Assembly: GCA_038323835.1 (NCBI GenBank)
Contig: JBBQHI010000002.1
Span: 62,001 to 126,000 of the forward strand
Source: JACVRW01 sp038323835
GTDB lineage: Bacteria; Actinomycetota; Thermoleophilia; Solirubrobacterales; Thermoleophilaceae
DNA: 64,000 nucleotides
Direction of reading: 5' to 3'
The position numbers and the translations under genes are program-made. Positions 42,206 through 50,307 of the stretch are shown here, one piece after another; position 1 is the first letter of the stretch, and each line of letters begins with the position of its first letter. The notes under the pieces were generated by a model. The model saw only the letters and a program-made list of their open reading frames with translations, did no database searches and had not been told where the DNA came from.

Positions 42206-44485
42206 TCAGTCCAGGGGGGCGGGGCGCCCGAGGTGGTAGCCCTGGGCGTAGTCCGCGCCCAGCTCGCGCAGAAGATCCAGCGCCTCCTCGTTCTCCACAC
42301 CCTCGGCCACCGTCTGGATACCGAACTTCCGGGCCACGTCGATGATGGCGCTCACCACCTGGAGGTCCGGCGAGTCGGGCTTCAGGTGGCGCACGAACTC
42401 GATGTCGATCTTGATGTAGTCCACCGGCAGGTGCTTCAGGTAGGTGAAGCTGCCGTAGCCGGTGCCGAAGTCGTCGAGGGCGAATCCGCACCCGAGCGCG
42501 GACAGGCGCTCGGCCAGGCGGGTGGCCTGCTCGATGTCCCGCGCGGCCGCGGTCTCGGTGATCTCGAAGACGACGTTGTGCGGGTCGGCGCCGGCGTCGC
42601 GTAGCTGGCTCTCCACGTACTCCACGAGCGAGTCGTCGCCCATGCTCTGGGCCGACAGGTTCACCTCGACGCGGCGGTCGCTGGCCAGCCAGGCGGCCTG
42701 GGCGATCACCCAACGGTCGATGAGGGGCGCGAGGTGGAAGCGCTCGGCCGGCGGCAGGAAGACGCCCGGCATCACGAGCCCGCCGTCCTCGTCGCGCATC
42801 CGCACGAGCAGCTCCTGCTGGACCTGCTCGCCGGTGGCGATGTCCACGATCGGCTGGGCGTGCAGCACGAGGCGGTCCTCGTCGATGGCCTGGCGGATGC
42901 GCAGGGACCATTCGAGCTTCGCCCGTAGGTCGTCCTCGCGCTCGCGCCGCTCGGTCACGTCGGTGCCCACTCCGCACACGGCGTAGACCTTGCCGTCGGA
43001 CTCGCGCAGTGGGAAGCGGTGGACCAGGTAGGCGCGCTCCCGGCCGTCGATCGCCAGCAGCTCCTCCGACTCGTCCGCGCGGGCCGAGTCGAGCACGCCC
43101 TGGTCGGCCACACGGCGGCGTTCGGCCTCCGTTTCCGGCAGCAGCTCGAAGTCGGTGTGGCCCACGGCGCCCCCGGGGGGCAGGCCGAGCTGCACCTCGA
43201 GCTCGCGGTTGGCGAGCAGGTAGCGGTGGGAGGTGTCCTTGGCGTAGATCACGAGCGGGGAGTTGTCGATGATCGACTGCAGCTGGCGGTGCTTCGCCGC
43301 CACCGCGTCCTTCACCCGCTTCTGCTCGGTCACGTCGCGAGCGGTGCCCGTGCTGCCGATCACGGCCCCGTTCGGACCGCGCAGCGTCACGGCGTTGAAG
43401 CTCAGGGTCAGCGGGATGCCGTCCTTGCGCAGGTGCTCGGTCTCGTACTGCTGGAACTCGGCACCGTCGAGAATCTCGGCCGCCACCAGCCGGTCGCGAT
43501 CGCCCATCAGCGGCGTCTGGAAGTCGGTGAAGGGGCGCCCGATCATCTCCTCCGGGTCGTAGCCGTGCGTGTGGCGCACCGCGTCGTTCACGAAGGTGAA
43601 GCAGTTCTCCAGGTCGATCGCCCAGATGATGTCCTGGGAGGTCTCCACGAGCTTGCGGTACTTGTGCTCGCTGTCCAGCACCGCCACCTCGGCCCGCTTC
43701 AGGTCGGTCACGTCGAGCATCAGCCCGTGGAGCAGCAGCTCGCCGTTCTCCCCCACGATCACGCTGGCGTCGTCGCGCACCCAGAGCACCTGCCCGTCGC
43801 GGGTGAGCATGCGGTATTCCGACCTGAGGCGGTCGCCGGGGCCGAGCAGCTGCTCCTCGTCCTCCAGCACGCGCTCGCGGTCCTCGGGGTGAATCTGCTC
43901 GATCCAGAGCCGCGGGTCGGCCAGCCACTCGTCGGTGGTCCAGCCGAGCGTCCGCTCCACCTGAGCGCTCACGAACGACCACTCGCCCGCCGCCCCGAGC
44001 GACGCGGTGTAGACCATCGCCGGCACCTGCTCGATCAGGGCCCGCAGGCGCTGGTCGCCCGAGGCGAGGGCACCCTCGGCGCGCTTCCGGTCGCTCACAT
44101 CCTGGGCGGCGGCGCAGAAGTGGCCGTTCTCGTACGACGCGGTCCAGGAGAGCCAGCGCCAGCCGCCGGCACGGGTGGAGGTGCGGGCCTCGAACACCAC
44201 CTCGGCCCGGTGCGACTCCCGTGCCCGGTCGAGAGCGCGCCCGGCGTCGGCCAGATCCTCGGCGTGGATCAGCTCCAGCCAGTTACGCCCGCTCAGCTCG
44301 GCCGCATCGGAGCCCACCGCGCGCTGAAAGGCCGCGCTCGTGAAGCTGATGCGCACCCGTGAATCGGCCACCAGGAGCAGTGCGGGACTGAGCTCGCCGA
44401 GCCGCTGAACCTGCTCGGGCGCAAGACCGTTGATGGAACCCAGCGTCGGTGAAAGCTGGCTCGAAATCGAAGGGGGATACGCCAT
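42206..44485 (-). CDS. Multi-PAS EAL-domain protein (c-di-GMP phosphodiesterase)
   Basis: 759 residues, no membrane segment. Four PAS domains occupy about 25-135, 140-265, 275-395 and 400-510 (for example RTLGWTTDEWLADPRLW, HTHGYDPEEMIGRPF, LEVQLGLPPGGAVGHT), each ending in a PAC-like DVTERK block. The EAL domain (about 525-755) keeps most catalytic residues: EVNLSAQS (Asn), FEITETAAARD (Glu), LDDFGTGYGSF (Asp-Asp), YIKIDIEFV (Lys) and TVAEGVENEE (Glu). The name motif reads ELL instead of EAL, with the Glu kept. No GGDEF domain is present, so it should degrade rather than make c-di-GMP. The PAS inputs (redox, light or ligand) are unknown. Confidence 0.9.
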   Translation of the reverse strand: MAYPPSISSQLSPTLGSINGLAPEQVQRLGELSPALLLVADSRVRISFTSAAFQRAVGSDAAELSGRNWLELIHAEDLADAGRALDRARESHRAEVVFEARTSTRAGGWRWLSWTASYENGHFCAAAQDVSDRKRAEGALASGDQRLRALIEQVPAMVYTASLGAAGEWSFVSAQVERTLGWTTDEWLADPRLWIEQIHPEDRERVLEDEEQLLGPGDRLRSEYRMLTRDGQVLWVRDDASVIVGENGELLLHGLMLDVTDLKRAEVAVLDSEHKYRKLVETSQDIIWAIDLENCFTFVNDAVRHTHGYDPEEMIGRPFTDFQTPLMGDRDRLVAAEILDGAEFQQYETEHLRKDGIPLTLSFNAVTLRGPNGAVIGSTGTARDVTEQKRVKDAVAAKHRQLQSIIDNSPLVIYAKDTSHRYLLANRELEVQLGLPPGGAVGHTDFELLPETEAERRRVADQGVLDSARADESEELLAIDGRERAYLVHRFPLRESDGKVYAVCGVGTDVTERREREDDLRAKLEWSLRIRQAIDEDRLVLHAQPIVDIATGEQVQQELLVRMRDEDGGLVMPGVFLPPAERFHLAPLIDRWVIAQAAWLASDRRVEVNLSAQSMGDDSLVEYVESQLRDAGADPHNVVFEITETAAARDIEQATRLAERLSALGCGFALDDFGTGYGSFTYLKHLPVDYIKIDIEFVRHLKPDSPDLQVVSAIIDVARKFGIQTVAEGVENEEALDLLRELGADYAQGYHLGRPAPLD

Positions 44486-44547
44486 ATCGAGGGGAAACGA
44501 AGCTCCGTTCCCCTATCGGCACCTCTTTAGGCCCCCGTTAGGCGGGC

Positions 44548-45138
44548 TCAGCCCTGCGCGCGCTGCTCGCCGGCGCGCACGAGGCGCTCCCGCAGCTCGC
44601 CCTGCTCCTCCGGAGTGGGGTCGAAACGGGCCGGATCGGGCAGGGCGTCGAGCCCGGAGAGCCCGAACAGGCGCTCGAAGAGCTCGGCGGTGCGGTACAT
44701 CGTGGCTCCGAAGCGGGAGCGGCCGGACTCCTCCACCAGGCCGCGCTCGAGGAGCGTGCCCACCGCGGACTCCGAGGCCACCCCGCGGATCCGGGCCACC
44801 TCGGGCCGGGACACGGGCTGGAGGTAGGCCACGATGGCCAGGCACTCGGCCTGGGCCTGGGTGAGCGGCGGGGTGCGGGGCCGGGCCAGGAGCCGGCGGG
44901 CGGCCCGCTCGGCCACCGGGTCGGTGGCCAGGGTGAAGCCCCCGGCCACCTCGCGCAGGACCACTCCGCGGTAGCCGTCGGCGTAGTGCTCGCGCAGCCG
45001 CGCCAGGGCCTCCACCACCTCGCCCTCCGACACCTCGCAGGCGTCGGCCATGCGGTCCACGGGCAGCGGCTCGGGTGAGAGGAAGAGCAGCGCCTCGGCG
45101 ATCCGCGCGAGCTCGCCCATGCCGCCGGTGTCGCTCAC
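44548..45138 (-). CDS. scpB: Segregation and condensation protein B
   Basis: 196 residues with two winged-helix domains: ARIAEALLFLSPEPLPVDRMAD and LTQAQAECLAIVAYLQPVSRPEVARIRGV, the second being the ScpB signature. It forms the SMC-ScpA-ScpB condensin. The GTG at 45136-45138 overlaps the scpA stop (GTGA); a longer frame upstream lies over scpA. Confidence 0.94.
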   Translation of the reverse strand: MSDTGGMGELARIAEALLFLSPEPLPVDRMADACEVSEGEVVEALARLREHYADGYRGVVLREVAGGFTLATDPVAERAARRLLARPRTPPLTQAQAECLAIVAYLQPVSRPEVARIRGVASESAVGTLLERGLVEESGRSRFGATMYRTAELFERLFGLSGLDALPDPARFDPTPEEQGELRERLVRAGEQRAQG

Positions 45139-45866
45139 GTGGACTTCACCTGCACCGTGATCGGCCCGAAGGGAACCTCCTGCTCCCACGCCGCCTCGCC
45201 CGCCTTGTAGAGCTCGAGCAGGGCGAAGAGCGTCACGGCCTCGGTGAGGCGGTCGGCGCCCTCCACGGCCTCGTCGAAGCTGAAGCTGCGCCTGGTGGCG
45301 AGCAGGTCGCGCAGGTGGCGCAGGCGCTGCTCGACGGACACCCCGGGCCGGCGCAAATGGCGCAGGTCGAGGGGCGGGGGAATGCGCAGCAGATCGCCGA
45401 GCGCCTCGCCCAGGCGATCCGGGTCGTACGCCGGCTCGGCCGTCTCCACCGCCACCCGGCGCAGCTCGGGCGGGAGCGGAGCGGAGCGGTAGCGGAAGCC
45501 GTGCTCGGCGTCGAGACGCTCGCGCAGGTCGGCGGCGGCTCCCCGGTAGCGGTGGTACTCGAGCATCCGGGCCAAGAGCTCGTCGGCCGCCTCGCCCGGG
45601 ACCAGGTCGAGCCCCTCCTCATCCTCGTCCACGGGCAGCATCAGACGCGACTTCAGCTCCAGCAGCGCCGCGATCAGCACGAGAAACTCCGTGGCCGACT
45701 CGAGGTCGAGCTCCCCCGCACGCTCCAGGTGGGCCACGTAGGCCAGCACCACGTCGGCCAGGTCCACCTCGAGGAGGTCCACCTCCTCGTTGAGCACCAG
45801 CGTCATCAGCAGGTCGAACGGCCCCTGGAAGACCTCGAGGTCGAGGTCGAGATCGACTACGGACAC
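45135..45866 (-). CDS. scpA: Segregation and condensation protein A (kleisin)
   Basis: 243 residues. The N-terminal SMC-neck-binding part is FQGPFDLLMTLVLNEEVDLLEVDLADV, and the C-terminal winged helix is SFDEAVEGADRLTEAVTLFALLELYKAGEAAWEQEVPFGPI. It bridges the SMC heads. It starts 9 bp after trpS and is coupled to scpB. No smc gene is in the window. Confidence 0.95.
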   Translation of the reverse strand: MSVVDLDLDLEVFQGPFDLLMTLVLNEEVDLLEVDLADVVLAYVAHLERAGELDLESATEFLVLIAALLELKSRLMLPVDEDEEGLDLVPGEAADELLARMLEYHRYRGAAADLRERLDAEHGFRYRSAPLPPELRRVAVETAEPAYDPDRLGEALGDLLRIPPPLDLRHLRRPGVSVEQRLRHLRDLLATRRSFSFDEAVEGADRLTEAVTLFALLELYKAGEAAWEQEVPFGPITVQVKST

Positions 45867-45875
45867 CGGACCAGC

Positions 45876-46865
45876 CTAAAGCTGCGGCCCGACGCCCATG
45901 GCTTCGCGGACGTCTTCCATCACTCCGGCGGCGATCTCGCGCGCCCGCCCGGTCCCCTCGTGGAGGACGGCCTCGAGCGCGGCCTCGTCGGCGCGAAGCT
46001 CGAGGTAGCGCTCCCGCACCGGGGTGAGCAGGTCCACCACGGCCTCCCCGACGGCCCCCTTGAAGGCGCCGTAGCCCTGACCGGCGAACTCGCTCTCCAC
46101 CGCCTGGGGCGTGATGCCTCGGATCACGGCGAGCACCTCGATCAGGTTGCCTATCCCGGCCTTGTCCGGGCCGCGCACCACCTCGCTGCCGGAGTCCGTC
46201 TGGGCCCGCTTCAGCTTCCGGACGATGGCGTCGGGTTCCTCGTCGATGTAGATGAGCCCGGCCTCGGTGCTGGAGGTGGTGGACATCTTCGACGTCGGGT
46301 CCTGAAGGTCCATGATGCGCGCCCCCACCTCGGGGATGCGGTGCTCGGGCTCAACCAGCACATCGGCGTAGGTGTGGTTGAAGCGGCGGGCGATCTCGCG
46401 GGCCAGCTCGATGTGCTGGCGCTGGTCGTCCCCGACCGGCACCTCGTCGGCGCGGTAGATCAGGATGTCCGCCGCCTGCAGCACCGGATAGAGGAAGAGG
46501 CTGGTGCGCACCAGCTCCTGCTCGCGCGCGGACTTGTCCTTGAATTGGGTCATCCGCAGGAGGTCCCCGTAGGGAGCCACCGAGCTCAGGAGCCAGCACA
46601 GCTCGGAGTGCTCGCGCACGTCGGACTGGCGGAAGAGGATGCAGCGCGCCGGATCGAGCCCGGAGGCCAGCAGCATGGCGGTGGTGTCGTACACGTAGCC
46701 CGGGAGCGCCTCCGGGTCGTAGGTCACACACGTGGCGTGCAGGTCCACGATGCAGTAGATGGCCGGGGCACCCCGGTCCTGCCCCTCCACGTACTGGCGG
46801 ACCGCGCCCAGGTAATTGCCGAGGTGCTTGCGCCCGGTGGGCTGGATGCCGCTGAAGATCCGCAC
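45876..46865 (-). CDS. trpS: Tryptophanyl-tRNA synthetase
   Basis: 329 residues, class I synthetase. The HIGH-type motif is GRKHLGNYLGAV; KMSKS appears as SKMSTTSS, lacking the second Lys. DQRQHIELAREIARRFN and MTQFKDKSA are typical TrpRS blocks. It charges tRNA-Trp. The KMSTT variant is a real difference from the canonical motif, though I recall similar forms in some actinobacterial TrpRS. The start is MRIFSGIQPTG. A palindromic GAAC-N4-GTTC site lies 40 bp upstream of the ATG. scpA follows 9 bp downstream. Confidence 0.95.
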   Translation of the reverse strand: MRIFSGIQPTGRKHLGNYLGAVRQYVEGQDRGAPAIYCIVDLHATCVTYDPEALPGYVYDTTAMLLASGLDPARCILFRQSDVREHSELCWLLSSVAPYGDLLRMTQFKDKSAREQELVRTSLFLYPVLQAADILIYRADEVPVGDDQRQHIELAREIARRFNHTYADVLVEPEHRIPEVGARIMDLQDPTSKMSTTSSTEAGLIYIDEEPDAIVRKLKRAQTDSGSEVVRGPDKAGIGNLIEVLAVIRGITPQAVESEFAGQGYGAFKGAVGEAVVDLLTPVRERYLELRADEAALEAVLHEGTGRAREIAAGVMEDVREAMGVGPQL

Positions 46866-46904
46866 GGGCGGTGAGTCTATGCCGCGGCCTGCGCCGGCTC
46901 ACGC

Positions 46905-46922
46905 GGGGAACGTTTGTTCCCC
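46905..46922. promoter_or_regulatory. SOS-box-like palindrome upstream of trpS
   Basis: GGGGAACGTTTGTTCCCC is a perfect 7-bp inverted repeat with a 4-bp centre. It contains GAAC-N4-GTTC, the core of the Gram-positive LexA box (CGAACRNRYGTTYC). It lies 40 bp upstream of the trpS ATG and 42 bp after the gcvPB stop, the right place for a repressor of the trpS-scpA-scpB transcript. Confidence 0.5.
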
Positions 46923-46963
46923 TATGCGCACCAAAATTGCCACCCTCGGCGGGCGGGCCGAGG

Positions 46964-48541
46964 CTAGAGCGCGCCCGAGGACTCGCCGTCGCTGCGCCCG
47001 GCCCGCTCCGGATCGCCGGGGTTCTCCCCCATGCCCTGGCGCACCACCGGCCGCTTGGCCGCGCCCGCCTCGTCCAGCCGGCGGACCGGCGTGGTGTAGG
47101 GGGCGTTGCGGGCGATCTCCGGGTCCTCGCGCGCCTCTTCGAGGATCGAGCGCACGGCGTCGGCGAAGTGGTCCAGGCGCTCCTTGGTCTCGGTCTCGGT
47201 GGGCTCGATCATCAGCGCCTCCTCCACCAGCAGCGGGAAGTACACGGTGGGCGGGTGCACGCCGTGGTCCAGCAGCCGCTTCGCCAGGTCCAGGGTCTTC
47301 ACCCCCAGCTCGTCGCGCGCGCCGCGGCCCGAGAGCACGAACTCGTGCATGCAGGTGCGGTCGAAGGCCACGGGCAGGTACTCCGCCACCCCGGGCTCGG
47401 CCAGCCGCGCCTTCAGGTAGTTGGCGTTCAGGACCGCGACCTCGGAGGCCTCGCGAAGGCCGTCGCCGCCCAGCGAGAGGATGTAGGCGTAGGAGCGCAC
47501 GAACACGCCGAAGTTGCCCTGGAACCCGCGGAGCTTCCCGATCGACTTCGGGCGGTCGGAATCGAGGTCGAAGCGCGGCCCGCACCCGTTGTCGCCCTCG
47601 ACCCGCACCACCTGGGGCACGGGCAGGAAGGGCTCGATCCGATCGGACACGGCGATCGGGCCGGCGCCGGGGCCTCCGCCGCCGTGCGGCTGCGTGAACG
47701 TCTTGTGCAGGTTGAAGTGCACGATGTCGAAGCCCATGTCGCCCGGCCGCGCGATGCCCATCACGGCGTTCAGGTTGGCGCCGTCGTAGTAGAGCGTGGC
47801 TCCGGCGTCGTGCACGATCGAGGCAATCTCCTCGATGTTGCGGTCGAAGAGCCCGAGCGTGTTCGGGTTGGTGAGCATCAGGCAGGCCACGTCGTCCGTG
47901 GCCTTCTCGCGCAGGTCGTCCAGGTCCACCCCGCCGTCCTCCGCCGTGGCGACCTTCACCACCTCGTACCCCGCCATCGTGACCGTGGCCGGGTTGGTGC
48001 CGTGGGAGGTGTCCGGGGTGAGCACCTTCGTCCGCCGCTCGCCCCGGTCCTCGTGGTAGGCGCGGGTGAGCAGCAGGCCGGCCAGCTCGCCGTGCGAGCC
48101 CGCGGAGGGCTGGAGCGACACGTGCGGCAGCCCGGCGATCTCCGACAGCGCCCGCTGAAGCCGCCACATCAGGTCGAGCGCGCCCTGGGCGTGCTCGGGG
48201 TCCTGGAGCGGGTGCAGCCGCGCATGCCCGGGCAGCGCGGCCACGCGCTCGTGCAGCTTCGGGTTGTGCTTCATCGTGCACGAGCCGAGCGGGTAGAAGC
48301 CCTCGTCGAGGTGGAAGTTCTTCGAGGAGAGCGTGGTGTAGTGGCGCACGATCTCGGGCTCGGACACCTCGGGAAGCTGCGCCGGGCTCTCGCGCACGAG
48401 GGCGGCCGGCAGAACGTCCTCCACCGCCACCTCGGGCACGTCGGTCTCGGGGGCCGCGAAGGCGCGCCGCCCGGCACGGGTGCGCTCGAAGATCGTGATG
48501 GTGTCCTCGTTGCGGCGCGGGTCGACCACGAACTCGCTCAT
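46964..48541 (-). CDS. gcvPB: Glycine dehydrogenase (decarboxylating) subunit 2
   Basis: 525 residues. The PLP Lys is in FDIVHFNLHKTFTQPHGGGGPG; other family blocks are YPLGSCTMKHNPK, QPSAGSHGELAG, DTSHGTNPATVTMAGYEVV and YYDGANLNAVMG. With GcvPA it forms the P-protein, which decarboxylates glycine and loads the aminomethyl group on GcvH. The ATG at 48539-48541 overlaps the gcvPA stop (ATGA). The C-terminal tail after GAAKRPVVRQGMG is polar and variable. Confidence 0.96.
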   Translation of the reverse strand: MSEFVVDPRRNEDTITIFERTRAGRRAFAAPETDVPEVAVEDVLPAALVRESPAQLPEVSEPEIVRHYTTLSSKNFHLDEGFYPLGSCTMKHNPKLHERVAALPGHARLHPLQDPEHAQGALDLMWRLQRALSEIAGLPHVSLQPSAGSHGELAGLLLTRAYHEDRGERRTKVLTPDTSHGTNPATVTMAGYEVVKVATAEDGGVDLDDLREKATDDVACLMLTNPNTLGLFDRNIEEIASIVHDAGATLYYDGANLNAVMGIARPGDMGFDIVHFNLHKTFTQPHGGGGPGAGPIAVSDRIEPFLPVPQVVRVEGDNGCGPRFDLDSDRPKSIGKLRGFQGNFGVFVRSYAYILSLGGDGLREASEVAVLNANYLKARLAEPGVAEYLPVAFDRTCMHEFVLSGRGARDELGVKTLDLAKRLLDHGVHPPTVYFPLLVEEALMIEPTETETKERLDHFADAVRSILEEAREDPEIARNAPYTTPVRRLDEAGAAKRPVVRQGMGENPGDPERAGRSDGESSGAL

Positions 48542-49896
48542 CCCACCGCCTCCTTCTGGCGGGCACCCTGCGGGGCGCCCACCACCTCGGCCAGGTGGTC
48601 GATGTCCGCGCGCGTCCGGCGCTCGGTGATGGCCACGAGCAGGCCGTCCTCGTACTCGGGGTAGTCGCGACCGAGGCGGTACCCGGGGTTGATGCCCGCC
48701 GCCCGCGCCCGCAGGAACAGAGCGTCCAGGTCGGGCACCCGCACGGCGAACTCGCGCACCACGGGGCCGGGGTTGATCAGCTCGAGGCCGAGCGCCTGGC
48801 GGGCGTAGTGGGTGCGGCGTAGCATCAGCGTGGAGAGCTCCACCAGGCCGCGCCGTCCCAGCCAGGACAGGTAGACCACGCCGGCGAGGGCGTTCAGGGC
48901 CTGGGCGGTGCAGATGTTGTGGGTGGCCTTCTCCCGGCGGATGTGCTGCTCGCGGGTCTGAAGCGTGAGCACGAAGCCGCGTCGCCCGTCCACGTCCCTC
49001 GTCTCGCCCGCGATTCGGCCGGGCATGCGCCGGATGAAGCGCTCGGCGGCCGCGAAGAACCCGAAGCTCGGGCCGCCGTAGTCGAGCCGGTTGCCGAGCG
49101 ACTGGCCCTCGCCCACGCAGATGTCCGCGCCCACCTCGCCCGGCGGCTTCAGGATGCCGAGTGGAAGCGGGTCCGCCGCGCACACCAGGAGGGCTCCGGT
49201 GCGCTTTCCGGCCTCGGCCAGCTCGCCCACGTCCTCCACGGTGCCGAGGAAGTTCGGCTGCTGGACGAACACCGCCGCGGTGTCGTCGTCCACCGCCTCG
49301 GCCAGCGCGGCCACGTCGGTGGCGCCGTCGGCGTTCAGGGGCACCTCCACCACCTCCATGCCGTAGCCCGCGGCGTGGGTGCGCAGCGCGGCGCGGGAGT
49401 GCGGGTGGAGGCCCCTGCTGGCCACCAGACGGGTCCGGCGGGTCTCGAGCTTTGCCAGGTAGCCCGCCGCGGCCACGGCGCTGGGGCCCTCGTACACGGA
49501 CGCGTTGGCCACCGGCAGGCCGGTGAGCTCCGAGATCGCCGTCTGGAACTCGAACATCACCTGGAGACCGCCCTGGGAGATCTCGGGCTGGTAGGGCGTG
49601 TACGGGGTCAGGAACTCGGAGCGGCTGGTGAGCGCGTCCACGAGCGAAGGGACGTAGTGGTCGTACATGCCCGCCCCCAGGAAGCTGGTCTCGGCGTCGG
49701 CGTGCCGGTTGCGCGCGGCCAGCGCAGACATCTCCTCGTGCACCTCCTGCTCCGAGCGGCCCGGGGGCAGGTCGATGTCCCGGCCGAGCCTGACACTGGC
49801 CGGGATGTCGGCGAAGAGGTCCTCGAGCGAGCCGGCGCCGATGGCGCCGAGCATGGCCTTCAGGTCCTCGTCGGTGATGGAGGTGTAGCGGGACAT
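48538..49896 (-). CDS. gcvPA: Glycine dehydrogenase (decarboxylating) subunit 1
   Basis: 452 residues, the usual GcvPA length. It starts MSRYTSITDEDLKAMLGAIG and has FLGAGMYDHYVPSLVDAL, YTPYQPEISQGGLQVMFEFQT, VYEGPSAVAAAG and ICVGEGQSLGNRLDYGGPSFG. It pairs with GcvPB as the split P-protein found in Gram-positives and archaea. Its ATG overlaps the gcvH stop by one base (TGATG). A longer frame to 49989 lies over gcvH. Confidence 0.96.
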   Translation of the reverse strand: MSRYTSITDEDLKAMLGAIGAGSLEDLFADIPASVRLGRDIDLPPGRSEQEVHEEMSALAARNRHADAETSFLGAGMYDHYVPSLVDALTSRSEFLTPYTPYQPEISQGGLQVMFEFQTAISELTGLPVANASVYEGPSAVAAAGYLAKLETRRTRLVASRGLHPHSRAALRTHAAGYGMEVVEVPLNADGATDVAALAEAVDDDTAAVFVQQPNFLGTVEDVGELAEAGKRTGALLVCAADPLPLGILKPPGEVGADICVGEGQSLGNRLDYGGPSFGFFAAAERFIRRMPGRIAGETRDVDGRRGFVLTLQTREQHIRREKATHNICTAQALNALAGVVYLSWLGRRGLVELSTLMLRRTHYARQALGLELINPGPVVREFAVRVPDLDALFLRARAAGINPGYRLGRDYPEYEDGLLVAITERRTRADIDHLAEVVGAPQGARQKEAVG

Positions 49897-50288
49897 CAGC
49901 TCCCTGATTGCAGCAGATCGCGATACGCGCTCACGTCGAGCAGCGAATCGAGCTCCGCCGGATCGGAGAGCCTCACCCGCACCATCCACCCCTCCCCGTA
50001 GGGATCGTCGTTGATGCGCTCCGGCGTGTTGCCCAGTGCCTCGTTCACCGCGACGATCTCCCCGGACAGGGGCGCGAACACGTCGGACACCGCCTTCACC
50101 GACTCCACCTCGGCGTAGACCTGGTCCTTGACCAGCTGTCCGCCCACCTCGGGCGGGTCGAAGAACACGACCTCTCCCAGGGCGTCCTGGGCGTACCAGG
50201 TGATGCCGAAGGTGGCCTCGTCGCCGTCGACGCGGGCCCAGTCGTGCTCGGGGTGGTACCTGAGCTCATCGGGGTAGGACGCTTCCAA
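49896..50288 (-). CDS. gcvH: Glycine cleavage system H protein
   Basis: 130 residues. The lipoyl-attachment Lys is in VESVKAVSDVFAP; YHPEHDWARVDGDEATFGITWYAQDALG is the typical N-terminal region (given in parts: YHPEHDWARV and ALGEVVFFDPP). It carries the aminomethyl-lipoyl intermediate between P, T and L proteins. It begins 19 bp after gcvT. An L-protein (lpd) gene is not in the window. Confidence 0.96.
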   Translation of the reverse strand: MEASYPDELRYHPEHDWARVDGDEATFGITWYAQDALGEVVFFDPPEVGGQLVKDQVYAEVESVKAVSDVFAPLSGEIVAVNEALGNTPERINDDPYGEGWMVRVRLSDPAELDSLLDVSAYRDLLQSGS

Positions 50289-50307
50289 CGGACCTCCTCG
50301 TGGGTTC

